Source: Methylophilaceae bacterium
Lineage (GTDB): Bacteria; Pseudomonadota; Gammaproteobacteria; Burkholderiales; Methylophilaceae
Length of the DNA: 39,165 nt
Assembly: GCA_028342535.1 (NCBI GenBank)
Contig: JAOLWQ010000009.1
Coordinates: forward strand, 1 to 39,165
Direction of reading: 5' to 3'
Below are positions 32,504 through 38,689 of this stretch, in pieces (position 1 is the first letter of the stretch; each line of letters starts with the position of its first letter). The notes beneath the pieces were generated by a model. It ran no database searches and was not told the DNA's origin. It was given only the letters and a program-made list of their open reading frames with translations. The translations under genes and the position numbers were made by a program.

Positions 32504-32983
32504 TTAATGTGTAGACCAATTTGAATTATATTGCCTTCTTGATGGAATTATTAAGTTTGCCTTCTCTAAAATTGCAGCAAATGCATTTAAGATTTTAAAA
32601 ATATTTCTTGCTTGATATGCCTTCAACCATCCCTGAAGAGATAATTGAGCATCTTCGTATTTATCATTCTGCAACATACATAATGCTTCTAATATCTTAA
32701 ATTCGCCATAGTGTATGTGATTGCATAACTCTGAACCAATTGGTCCCTTCTCTTCTGTACCTTCAGCAATCCCATATACTACTTCTTCAATTAAGCTCGA
32801 TATATCAGGAAGTTGATGTTGCTCTCTGCATAATTTAAATAAATCTTGTGGATCTTCTCCAGAGATTGAACATGATGCCCAATGCCTTAAGCACCAAACA
32901 ACCATAACTTCAGAATTATCTAAATCTAATGATAAAACACTTTTTTTTATAAATTCTTTAGCTATATTATTTTTAGTATTCAA
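32504..32983 (-). CDS. Helical protein of unknown function, first gene of the Fur-box operon
   Basis: A 159-residue soluble, acidic, mostly helical protein without signal peptide. It contains several His and Cys residues (WCLRHWASC, LFKLCREQHQLP, SELCNHIHYGEF, LEALCML) that could bind metal, but no pattern that I recognise. The start is a TTG at 32983; an in-frame stop lies just two codons earlier, so nothing longer is possible. As the gene directly behind a Fur-like operator, it probably has a role under iron limitation. A comparison with the unknown protein of the Fur-controlled fumC-sodA operons of Pseudomonas would be informative. Confidence 0.75.
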   Translation of the reverse strand: MNTKNNIAKEFIKKSVLSLDLDNSEVMVVWCLRHWASCSISGEDPQDLFKLCREQHQLPDISSLIEEVVYGIAEGTEEKGPIGSELCNHIHYGEFKILEALCMLQNDKYEDAQLSLQGWLKAYQARNIFKILNAFAAILEKANLIIPSRRQYNSNWSTH

Positions 32984-33019
32984 TTGTTACTTTTTCCACT
33001 TATGTATTTTTAATTTGTA

Positions 33020-33048
33020 ATTCTAAATGAGAATCATTCGCATTACAA
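33020..33048 (-). promoter_or_regulatory. Sigma-70 promoter with a Fur box in the spacer
   Basis: On the minus strand TTGTAA (rc of 33043-33048) and TAGAAT (rc of 33020-33025) are separated by exactly 17 bp. The plus-strand sequence AATGAGAATCATTCGCATT at 33026-33044 is a 9-1-9 dyad with 8 of 9 paired positions and is a close relative of Fur boxes. It fills the spacer, the usual place for repression by Fe-Fur. It lies about 40-60 bp upstream of the unknown gene, rpsD and pseudoazurin. Confidence 0.75.
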
Positions 33049-33152
33049 GTTTTTTAAAAAAATATTACAAATATTAAAATTATTCAAAAAAAGAAATACG
33101 TAAAGATTAGAAAATGAGTAAAAGATATGAAGCAGTTTAAAGAGAGTTATTA

Positions 33153-33326
33153 TTATTTAGTTAACTTGGTCCAAACAAAAATTACAATAATTAGTGCACC
33201 AATCCAAACAAAGATAAAAGCGCTACCCATTACACTTCCAATTACTGTGGTTGGATCGAATTGAGTATTAATTGCAAGACCAATTAAAGCCCAAAGAAAC
33301 AGCGCTAGAATTTTTTTTATACTCAT
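33153..33326 (-). CDS. Small two-span membrane protein, 57 residues
   Basis: Opens MSIKKILALFLWALIGLAI, then a short loop NTQFDPTTVIG, a second long hydrophobic segment and a basic end WTKLTK. The ATG lies 4 bp after the stop of the DUF3565 gene, so both are probably co-transcribed. The codons are intact and the topology is clear, though no family is recognised. Confidence 0.6.
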   Translation of the reverse strand: MSIKKILALFLWALIGLAINTQFDPTTVIGSVMGSAFIFVWIGALIIVIFVWTKLTK

Positions 33327-33330
33327 AACA

Positions 33331-33537
33331 TTATAAATCTAATACTACATGCGGATGAAGGCGACACTCTGATTCAAACTCTACATAAGTGTCTCTACTT
33401 TGAGGTGATGTAACCCACTCTCTTATTTGAAAAGGAGAGTTATGTCTAAAATGCCTTGAATGGCCACAAGATAAATCTGTTACCCAATCTTTAATTTCAT
33501 CTTGATGAAAGCCAGTAATTATTGTTTTCATATACAT
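33331..33537 (-). CDS. DUF3565 family protein
   Basis: A 68-residue soluble protein. ITGFHQDEIKDWVTDLSCGHSRHFRHNSPFQIREWV matches the DUF3565 pattern: GFHQDE, LxCGHxxHxRH, P..R.W. The clustered Cys and His (one Cys, three or four His) suggest metal binding, and a second Cys near the end (ESECRLHPH) would complete a site. Function unknown. The ATG at 33537 or the one two codons later (33531) could both serve; the ribosome binding site does not decide. Confidence 0.82.
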   Translation of the reverse strand: MYMKTIITGFHQDEIKDWVTDLSCGHSRHFRHNSPFQIREWVTSPQSRDTYVEFESECRLHPHVVLDL

Positions 33538-33565
33538 TCTTCTCTTCTATTATTTGAAGTTGCAA

Positions 33566-33640
33566 TTAGGTCTCTATCAGCCATGGTATGGCAGCTAAGA
33601 CCATTAAAACAAAAGCCAATGCTATTAATAACTTATACAT
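33566..33640 (-). CDS. Very small hydrophobic peptide, 24 residues
   Basis: MYKLLIALAFVLMVLAAIP followed by WLIET and a stop. AAGG with six-base spacing precedes the ATG, and the peptide is a single membrane span. It lies in the 165-bp gap before the DUF3565 gene on the same strand. It could be a real one-span membrane peptide or a leader. Too short for a firm call. Confidence 0.35.
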   Translation of the reverse strand: MYKLLIALAFVLMVLAAIPWLIET

Positions 33641-33656
33641 AATTTACCTTTAGGCA

Positions 33657-33692
33657 TTAAAAAAAGAATAAGACTGGAAGTAGTTTTTTCAT
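33657..33692 (-). pseudogene. Orphan signal-peptide start (MKKLLPVLFFF)
   Basis: Twelve codons starting with the same MKK-L-L DNA as the genes at 34399, 34731 and 37331, but ending at a stop after eleven residues. The DNA around the start codon (TAGTTTTTTCATAAG on the plus strand) is shared with those genes. It is best explained as the 5' remnant of a lost secreted-protein gene. Confidence 0.5.
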
Positions 33693-33702
33693 AAGAACAG
33701 TT

Positions 33703-34077
33703 TTATGGGTGCAAGTAAAAAACTTTATTAATTACCTGCCACTTACCATCAAGTTTAAGAATATTTAGGAAATCAGTAAATCGAGAACCCTTCCAATTAT
33801 CGAGCTCAATTCTCACACTTGCAACCGTTCCAACGATATCTATTTTTGAAATGTTATAAACTAAATCTGTAGCCGCGCCATTTCCATCATGCCAATCATA
33901 TAAAGTTTGAATTGGTCCTGCAATTAAATCTTGTCCTACGTAGCCATACCATGTAGCGTCGTTATGGAATGTAGGCTTCATTTCAGAACCTTTACCTGAA
34001 ATTGCACCTTTTAGATAATGAGATGTTATTAAGTTAGTTATTGCTTTACGGTCATTAAGTTCTGAATTGGTTGTCAT
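33703..34077 (-). CDS. SnoaL/NTF2-like (lumazine-binding-like) protein
   Basis: A 124-residue single-domain protein of the NTF2-like cone fold. Typical features are the N-terminal helix with an ITNLITSHYLKG segment, FHNDATWYGY, then paired strands IDIVGTVASVRIEL and FTDFLNILKLDGKWQVINKVFYLHP. The last motif (L..DGKW.I..K.F..HP) is that of the putative lumazine-binding group. No catalytic residue can be assigned; members range from enzymes to small-ligand binders. No signal peptide. GGGAG stands before the ATG. Repeat copy C lies directly upstream. Confidence 0.8.
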   Translation of the reverse strand: MTTNSELNDRKAITNLITSHYLKGAISGKGSEMKPTFHNDATWYGYVGQDLIAGPIQTLYDWHDGNGAATDLVYNISKIDIVGTVASVRIELDNWKGSRFTDFLNILKLDGKWQVINKVFYLHP

Positions 34078-34103
34078 CTTAATCTCCCTTTTATATTAGA
34101 CCA

Positions 34104-34134
34104 GTTTACTCCCTGACAATTAAGTGAGCAAATG
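34104..34134 (+). repeat. Second-family repeat, copy C
   Basis: GTTTACTCCCTGACAATTAA followed by GTGAGCAAATG, between the stop of the 85-residue secreted protein gene (7 bp) and the start of the SnoaL-like gene (27 bp). Confidence 0.65.
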
Positions 34135-34141
34135 AAGTGAA

Positions 34142-34399
34142 TTATTTTGATTTTTCGTTTAATTGCATGACCTTATTCTTATCGCCACAAATATACATTT
34201 CATATTTTGTTTGTGCGCAAGTTTCAAAATTAGGCAAGATTAAGCAAGTATTTAAATAGCCTTCATAAGCTTCTTTATCATAGAAACATCCAACGGAAGG
34301 TTTAGAGTATTCTATTTTTACGCCTTGGTCATTAATAAAAATTTCTTTACTGTGACACAACATAGGCATTATTAATAAGAGCAGGAGTAGTTTTTTCAT
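34142..34399 (-). CDS. Small secreted Cys-containing protein, unknown function
   Basis: Eighty-five residues. Signal peptide MKKLLLLLLIMPMLCHS, which could be a lipoprotein signal only if LC were a lipobox (the context is poor). The mature part has four cysteines (VGCFYD, NTCLIL, ETCAQT, YICGDK), enough for two disulfides. No family recognised. The signal-peptide DNA is nearly identical to that of the neighbouring gene at 34731, while the mature part is unrelated. Confidence 0.65.
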   Translation of the reverse strand: MKKLLLLLLIMPMLCHSKEIFINDQGVKIEYSKPSVGCFYDKEAYEGYLNTCLILPNFETCAQTKYEMYICGDKNKVMQLNEKSK

Positions 34400-34434
34400 A
34401 AGAATAATTATTTCACTTTGTTATTTTTTTTTAA

Positions 34435-34731
34435 TTACATTTGGCTATTTACATAGCATTTAAAACTTCCGTTCATTGTTAGTTTTTTATATCCATCCTG
34501 AACTATATTAGCTATTTCATTATTTTCTATTTCAAAGCGAGTTCCACATACCTCATGAATTTTTCTTTTTAGTTCTTGTTTTAAGTCTATTTGACTCGAT
34601 GAAATATTTCCTTTTATTATTATATTATAGCGATCTGAATCTAGAGGGAATAAGTTTACTTCCAAACTTTTAGATTCATTAGCCATTACTAAATATGGTA
34701 TCAAAAATAAAAGTAGGAATAGTTTTTTCAT
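34435..34731 (-). CDS. Small secreted protein, unknown function
   Basis: Ninety-eight residues with signal peptide MKKLFLLLFLIPYLVMA. The mature part is hydrophilic with alternating strands (SLEVNLFPLD, YNIIIKGNIS, KKLTMNGSFKCYV) and two cysteines that could pair (EVCGTR, FKCYV). The start codon is 3 bp after the TAG of a 44-residue gene upstream, so they are likely co-transcribed. No known family. Confidence 0.65.
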   Translation of the reverse strand: MKKLFLLLFLIPYLVMANESKSLEVNLFPLDSDRYNIIIKGNISSSQIDLKQELKRKIHEVCGTRFEIENNEIANIVQDGYKKLTMNGSFKCYVNSQM

Positions 34732-34734
34732 AAG

Positions 34735-34869
34735 CTAGTTATTTATTCTTTTTTTTAATGACAGTATGATTTGATAGCCAAAAACACTTATTGCAAAAAA
34801 AATACCAGAAAATAGAAGTGCAAAATTCTTATTTGAAGCCGGTGGGGAAATTTTTGAAAATTTATTCAT
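34735..34869 (-). CDS. Small one-span membrane protein, SxtJ-like fragment?
   Basis: Forty-four residues: MNKFSKISPPASNKNFALLF, a hydrophobic stretch continuing through FAISVFGYQI, then LKKRINN. The SNKNFALLFSGIF part recalls the start of SxtJ-family membrane proteins, which often accompany NodU-type carbamoyltransferases, but the rest of that family is missing here. So it is either a truncated relative or an unrelated small membrane protein. It is tightly followed by the next secreted protein gene. Confidence 0.4.
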   Translation of the reverse strand: MNKFSKISPPASNKNFALLFSGIFFAISVFGYQIILSLKKRINN

Positions 34870-34986
34870 ATGTATCATTATATTGTAATAAGAGTAGATG
34901 ACTTTAATTAATAAAAATAGTTAAAACCTGACTAATTCAAGAATTTCTTCGTCTAAAAGGTATCTAAAATAAATAAGGATATAAAA

Positions 34987-35583
34987 ATGAAATGCTTATT
35001 TGTGGTTCTAATTCTAATATCAAATGTAACTCTTGCCGGAACAACGAATGAGATTCTCAAAAATTTACCTAAAAAAGTAGTTGAAATGATTTCAGAATAT
35101 CCGCAAGCTCTTCAGCTACAAATGGACTGTTTTGGTTATCCTACTATAAATATTGATGCCTGCAAGGAGGTAGCCAATATTAATCATCAGGGGTCTATGT
35201 ATGCAAAACATAATCTAGGATTTACTTATCAAAATGGACTAAATGGACTACATCAAAGTTACTCAGAAGCCTTCTTTTGGTATTTAAAAGCATCGAACCA
35301 AGGGTTAGCAAATTCCTCATATAATCTAGGACGAATGTACGAGTATGGGTTAGGTATGCAAACTAGCCATGTTATGGCTAGATCTCTATATATAAAAACA
35401 ATGGCTCAGGAAGATACCGGTCCAGCCGCAGCCAAAGAAGCTTTTGAAAGGCTAGGAGTTTTAACATTATTAGCTATGAATCAGAAAGTAGAGCAAGGTT
35501 CTATGGATGAAGAAGTACGATTTAAATTTGCCAAAATGTTAAAGCCTTGGCAAGTTGATGAAGCCAACACATACTTTGATTAG
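34987..35583 (+). CDS. Secreted Sel1-like repeat protein
   Basis: A 198-residue exported protein. Signal peptide about 1-17 (ending LAG). Two Sel1-like repeats are visible: GSMYAKHNLGFTYQNGLNGLHQSYSEAFFWYLKAS and GLANSSYNLGRMYEYGLGMQTSHVMARSLYIKTMA, each a helix pair of the A-x-x-x-LG-x-x-Y type. Two cysteines precede them. Sel1 repeats form protein-binding solenoids, so a scaffold or inhibitor role in the periplasm is likely; the partner is unknown. A weak AAGGAT precedes the ATG. It is one of few plus-strand genes in this part. Confidence 0.82.
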   Translation: MKCLFVVLILISNVTLAGTTNEILKNLPKKVVEMISEYPQALQLQMDCFGYPTINIDACKEVANINHQGSMYAKHNLGFTYQNGLNGLHQSYSEAFFWYLKASNQGLANSSYNLGRMYEYGLGMQTSHVMARSLYIKTMAQEDTGPAAAKEAFERLGVLTLLAMNQKVEQGSMDEEVRFKFAKMLKPWQVDEANTYFD

Positions 35584-35680
35584 TTTTTTAATTTTTCTAT
35601 TGATAATTAAGCATTAAATAATGGGATTACAACTGAAACTTTAAATTTTTTCATAAATGATTCTTATCTAGAGTAACTTA

Positions 35681-35710
35681 GTCTTCACTTAGGCAATTAA
35701 GTGTGCAAAA
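35681..35710 (+). repeat. Second-family repeat, copy D (degenerate)
   Basis: GTCTTCACTTAGGCAATTAA followed by GTGTGCAAAA. The second half fits the consensus, the first half less. It lies 15 bp from the stop of the converging 298-residue gene, in the 140-bp gap after the Sel1 gene. Confidence 0.45.
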
Positions 35711-35724
35711 GTTGATTACCCTTA

Positions 35725-36621
35725 CTAATGTAAGTTTTTATTCGCTTTAATTACTTCAGTCTTACCTACCTTAAAAGTCCCTATTCCTAGCTTTATAAAC
35801 GTTGGATAGCAAACTAGTTCATTAGGCATAATAATCTTATCCCAATTACTTTTGATTCGTTTGAGTTCTCTATCATCTAGAGTTGATCTACCCTTTTCCA
35901 TTCTTTCATATAGGTAGTCATTAAGAGCAGTCCATTTGTATTTATTCATCTCATCTTGCCATCTATCCGCACCCCATATCTGTGGTCTTGGTTGACTATT
36001 AGCAGTTCGCCATAACCCTTTATTATCTTTAGTCTTAAGTGAATGATTATTAGCCATCTCATCTAACTTCGTAATACAAGTATTCCTAGACATATCCTCA
36101 TCAATCATCATAGCTACTAATTGTCTAATATTTTCAGGGACTTTATATGGGTTAGTTGATCTACCTTCAACTCTGCTTAATTGAAAAGCTTGGTCTAAAT
36201 TATTTACTAAAGGATAAACATCTGACTTTCTTTTATTGAATGAATCTTTGATGGCATTAAGTAACTCTTTATCATTTTCCTCAAAAGTTACTGTTCTATT
36301 AAACATAGAAATTACAAGGTTAGAATCATAAGTGGTAGCCGTATGCTTCTTAAACATATCCAATGCAAACACTTCTCTAAAGACTTTGAATACACCAATA
36401 GCACCATTAATAGATTGCCTTACTTGGTGCATAGGGTGAACATTGTTAACCTCGTCATTCACATAATCTAATGTATCTGCTAACTCTCTAAAGTATGAGT
36501 TGCCTGTCCTAAACCCTTCATGAAGATTACTCCAGTTGTTATCCATAACTGTTCTTTTAAGCAACCATACCCATCTATCATGACTTGGGTTTTCTATTAG
36601 GTCTATATCTTCTATATTCAT
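35725..36621 (-). CDS. Unknown soluble protein, 298 residues
   Basis: No family recognised. The protein is hydrophilic, largely helical, rich in Asn, Asp, Trp and Arg, without signal peptide or membrane segment. Distinct stretches are SHDRWVWLLKRTVMDNNW, NVHPMHQVRQSINGAIGVFKVF, VEGRSTNPYKVPENIRQLVA and RPQIWGADRWQDEMNKYKW. The Trp-rich, polar character recalls phage or mobile-element proteins of unknown role. Its ATG overlaps the stop of the small membrane protein gene upstream (ATGA), so the two proteins probably work together, one holding the other at the membrane. Confidence 0.7.
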   Translation of the reverse strand: MNIEDIDLIENPSHDRWVWLLKRTVMDNNWSNLHEGFRTGNSYFRELADTLDYVNDEVNNVHPMHQVRQSINGAIGVFKVFREVFALDMFKKHTATTYDSNLVISMFNRTVTFEENDKELLNAIKDSFNKRKSDVYPLVNNLDQAFQLSRVEGRSTNPYKVPENIRQLVAMMIDEDMSRNTCITKLDEMANNHSLKTKDNKGLWRTANSQPRPQIWGADRWQDEMNKYKWTALNDYLYERMEKGRSTLDDRELKRIKSNWDKIIMPNELVCYPTFIKLGIGTFKVGKTEVIKANKNLH

Positions 36622-36788
36622 TTACTGCGGCTATCTAGTTCTTCTTCCAATTGCCCTTCTCTTAATTTTTTTTCTCTTGCAGTGTCATGAATTTTATCTG
36701 TCTTAATAAATTTAACTGCTTTTGTTACATATGTGAACATACCAAAAATACCAATCGCAATGACTATTAACCACAAAACCAATTCCAT
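36618..36788 (-). CDS. Small membrane-anchored protein coupled to the 298-residue unknown
   Basis: Fifty-six residues: one N-terminal membrane span (MELVLWLIVIAIGIFGMF), then a basic and acidic helical tail ending EEELDSRSK. GGAGA precedes the ATG. The TGA overlaps the next start as ATGA. Clear ribosome binding site and coupling make this a real gene. No family known; it looks like an inner-membrane tether with a cytoplasmic coil. Confidence 0.7.
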   Translation of the reverse strand: MELVLWLIVIAIGIFGMFTYVTKAVKFIKTDKIHDTAREKKLREGQLEEELDSRSK

Positions 36789-36803
36789 AATATATCTCCC
36801 TAG

Positions 36804-37331
36804 TTATTTTAAAACAGGCTTCACTTTAATCGTACAAGTTGAGAAATCACTTTTTATATCACCATGAATTATCTTGCCATAAATATCAATATTCTTTACT
36901 ACCTCTTCTTTATATATCAATGCCCATTTTTTTTCTCTTTCTTGAGAGATTATTTTTTTCTCTTTAATACATGCATAATTAATACATCTTGTTTTATAAA
37001 TATCTGATGAAGCTCTTGAGAAAAAAACAGCATCCAATACTGATAAATTATAAATATCTTGAGCAGCGGCGTCATTTTTAAAGCGCTCTGAAATAACTTT
37101 ATTCAGTATTCCACACCTGGATGCTATATATGAAAGTGATGACTTATCGGATAAGTTCCAGGATGAATTTTTAGATATATACTCATTAAGTGTACCTGGG
37201 AATGTAAAAGCAGCATTATCTTTATTTTTTCTTACTTCTTCTAAATTTTCCATAAATTCATTAGCATAAGCACTTGAGAAAATTGTTACAAATAAAATAA
37301 AACATATTTTGAGTAGGAGTATTTTTTTCAT
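36804..37331 (-). CDS. Secreted protein of unknown function, 175 residues
   Basis: Signal peptide about 1-23 (MKKILLLKICFILFVTIFSSAYA). The mature protein is helical and basic, with four cysteines (SRCGIL, TRCINYACIK, STCTIK). The central LSVLDAVFFSRASSDIYKTRC region and the C-terminal strands have no family that I know. GGAGG in repeat copy E lies 10-14 bp upstream of the ATG and is the likely ribosome binding site. It is upstream of the coupled pair at 36788 on the same strand, with only 15 bp between, so these three may form one operon. Confidence 0.68.
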   Translation of the reverse strand: MKKILLLKICFILFVTIFSSAYANEFMENLEEVRKNKDNAAFTFPGTLNEYISKNSSWNLSDKSSLSYIASRCGILNKVISERFKNDAAAQDIYNLSVLDAVFFSRASSDIYKTRCINYACIKEKKIISQEREKKWALIYKEEVVKNIDIYGKIIHGDIKSDFSTCTIKVKPVLK

Positions 37332-37338
37332 AAAGTTA

Positions 37339-37369
37339 GTTTACCTCCAGATAATTAAGCGAGCAAATG
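37339..37369 (+). repeat. Second-family repeat, copy E
   Basis: GTTTACCTCCAGATAATTAA followed by GCGAGCAAATG. It contains TACCTCCA, identical to the acceptor end of tRNA-Ala, and CAAAT at the place where the tRNA arm has CAAAT, so a distant relation to the tRNA-linked repeat is possible. It supplies GGAGG to the gene starting at 37331. Confidence 0.65.
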
Positions 37370-37397
37370 AGGTTTAAGAGGAAATATACTGTAAAGA

Positions 37398-38138
37398 TTA
37401 ATTCCTGCCTAAGTAATAAAGAACAGGGCTTTTGTCATTTGTTATTTTATTTTTTTTTATCACTAAGTCTCCAGTAAAAAACCAATCATCATAAACACAT
37501 ATATCCCCCTTAACAATTAATTCGTTTGACTCAGATATTTGATAATCACAATAAAAATTTTCACCTATTATAGTTAAGTTGTTTGGCGCTAATGAGATAT
37601 AATCTTTAACATAGTCTATATTTGAAAAAACAGTATTTATTGCGCATGGCCCGATTTCACTCATTCCCCAATTGGCCATAAAAGTTGCACCTTTACTTAC
37701 AAATGCTGTTATCACTTCCCAATCTATCCGATCACTCCCACAAGTTATCCATATATTAGATAAATTTATTTCAGAAAAATTTTTACTACTCATAATAATC
37801 TGAGCTTGTCTTGGAGTAATATGGGTATGAGTATATTTATGTATTTCTTTAATGAATCTTTTTACATTAAAATCTTCAACAACAACATCGGCACCTATAC
37901 TTATAGCTGGCAAAGTTTGCGCCAACATTCCACCTGCATGCTCCATTTTGCAAATAGTGTATATACGAGAATTCTTTGTAATTTTTTGAGAATCTATTGC
38001 GACATTATTGCAATACTTTAGATTCTCCGGCGTTCGAAAAATATTTTTTTGTAATCCAGTGGTTCCACTAGAATTAACATAGACACCCTCACTTAATTTA
38101 TTCTTTAGGTTTTCCAAGATGTTTTTCCGTTTCGTCAA
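37398..38138 (-). CDS. Minimal ANL-superfamily adenylate-forming protein (core domain only)
   Basis: A 246-residue protein that contains only the central part of an acyl-CoA synthetase or adenylation domain. Visible core motifs: the P-loop SSGTTGLQK (23-31), MEHAGGMLAQTLPAISIGADVVV, the A5-like NWGMSEIGP (156-164), WFFTGDLV (about 218-225), and the hinge LGRN at the very end. The first about 150 residues and the mobile C-terminal lid with its catalytic Lys are missing. The usual family length is 500 or more. TTG at 38138 is the longest start; TTG at 38117, behind GGAAA, may be the true one. It overlaps or abuts the DUF6356-like gene upstream, so the two are co-expressed. Truncated relic or a stand-alone core. 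Confidence 0.8.
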   Translation of the reverse strand: MTKRKNILENLKNKLSEGVYVNSSGTTGLQKNIFRTPENLKYCNNVAIDSQKITKNSRIYTICKMEHAGGMLAQTLPAISIGADVVVEDFNVKRFIKEIHKYTHTHITPRQAQIIMSSKNFSEINLSNIWITCGSDRIDWEVITAFVSKGATFMANWGMSEIGPCAINTVFSNIDYVKDYISLAPNNLTIIGENFYCDYQISESNELIVKGDICVYDDWFFTGDLVIKKNKITNDKSPVLYYLGRN

Positions 38139-38319
38139 CGATATATTTTGCTAATTTATATGGGGTATATGCAAATAAAAAAGGTAAAAAACTATGTATC
38201 AATCCTGTTATAAAAATTAACAAACCAACACAATTGAATTTTGACGCATAGAATAAGTGCCTTAGATAGCTTGATTTAACTTTATCTAAATGTTTGAAAT
38301 CTAGAGTATTTTCCTTCAT
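38098..38319 (-). CDS. DUF6356-like small membrane protein (copy 2)
   Basis: Seventy-three residues. FKHLDKVKSSYLRHLFYASKF, one or two hydrophobic segments, then LIHSFLPFLFAYTPYKLAKYI and an acidic tail. HLD..K.SY..H and IHSF.PFLF..T are the pattern of DUF6356, shared with the gene at 30879. AAAGGATT lies before the ATG. Function unknown. In this copy the gene runs into the ANL core gene, which hints at a role in handling a fatty or carboxylic acid at the membrane. Confidence 0.75.
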   Translation of the reverse strand: MKENTLDFKHLDKVKSSYLRHLFYASKFNCVGLLIFITGLIHSFLPFLFAYTPYKLAKYIVDETEKHLGKPKE

Positions 38320-38448
38320 TAAAATCCTTTCTCATATTTATATTAAATTATGACTTAATTACTTTTGATTAATCTAATATTAAAAGTTCAGTTTTAAATA
38401 AACACAATATTTCTTTTGTAACTCCCCTGTCTATATATAGAGGCACGG

Positions 38449-38477
38449 TACTCAAATTTTTGCTAGTATTTAGAGTA
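38449..38477 (+). promoter_or_regulatory. Inverted repeat over the AlpA-like start (possible operator)
   Basis: TACTC and GAGTA with partly paired AAT/ATT inside form a dyad that ends on the start codon of the AlpA-like gene. A separate perfect 12-bp palindrome TCTATATATAGA lies at 38430-38441. Either may be the binding site of the encoded protein or of another regulator. The rest of the 38320-38476 gap is AT-rich and unremarkable. Confidence 0.4.
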
Positions 38478-38689
38478 TGAAAGACAGTTTCTTAAATATT
38501 GATGACATTACAAACTCTCTAAAGATAGACAAAGATACCCTCAAGAAATGGATTAAAGACGGAAAGTTCCCGCCAGCTAAGAAGATAGGCGACAGAACAA
38601 CCTTGTGGAGTTATGCAGTAATTGAAAATTGGGTAGCCCAGCAACAAAAGACTCAAGAGTTCATTGATAATCAAGATTTAGATTTGTAA
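38477..38689 (+). CDS. AlpA/excisionase-like helix-turn-helix DNA-binding protein
   Basis: A 70-residue protein with a winged-helix domain of the MerR/excisionase type: FLNIDDITNSLKIDKDTLKKWIKDGKFPPAKKIGDRTTLWSYAVIENWV. The pattern 'helix, turn, helix, then G-K-FP-P-x-K-x-G-R-x-x-W' is that of AlpA regulators and phage Xis proteins, which control excision or integrase expression in mobile islands. It is the only gene of that type in the window, and no integrase is adjacent. Its 3' end overlaps on the other strand an orphan signal-peptide fragment. Strong hint of a mobile element, past or present. Confidence 0.82.
   Translation: MKDSFLNIDDITNSLKIDKDTLKKWIKDGKFPPAKKIGDRTTLWSYAVIENWVAQQQKTQEFIDNQDLDL

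Noticed and set aside
15160-37369. Integron attC sites behind minus-strand cassettes
   Set aside because: The repeats lack the paired RYYYAAC/GTTRRRY core sites and the long inverted repeats of attC, and no integron integrase is present.
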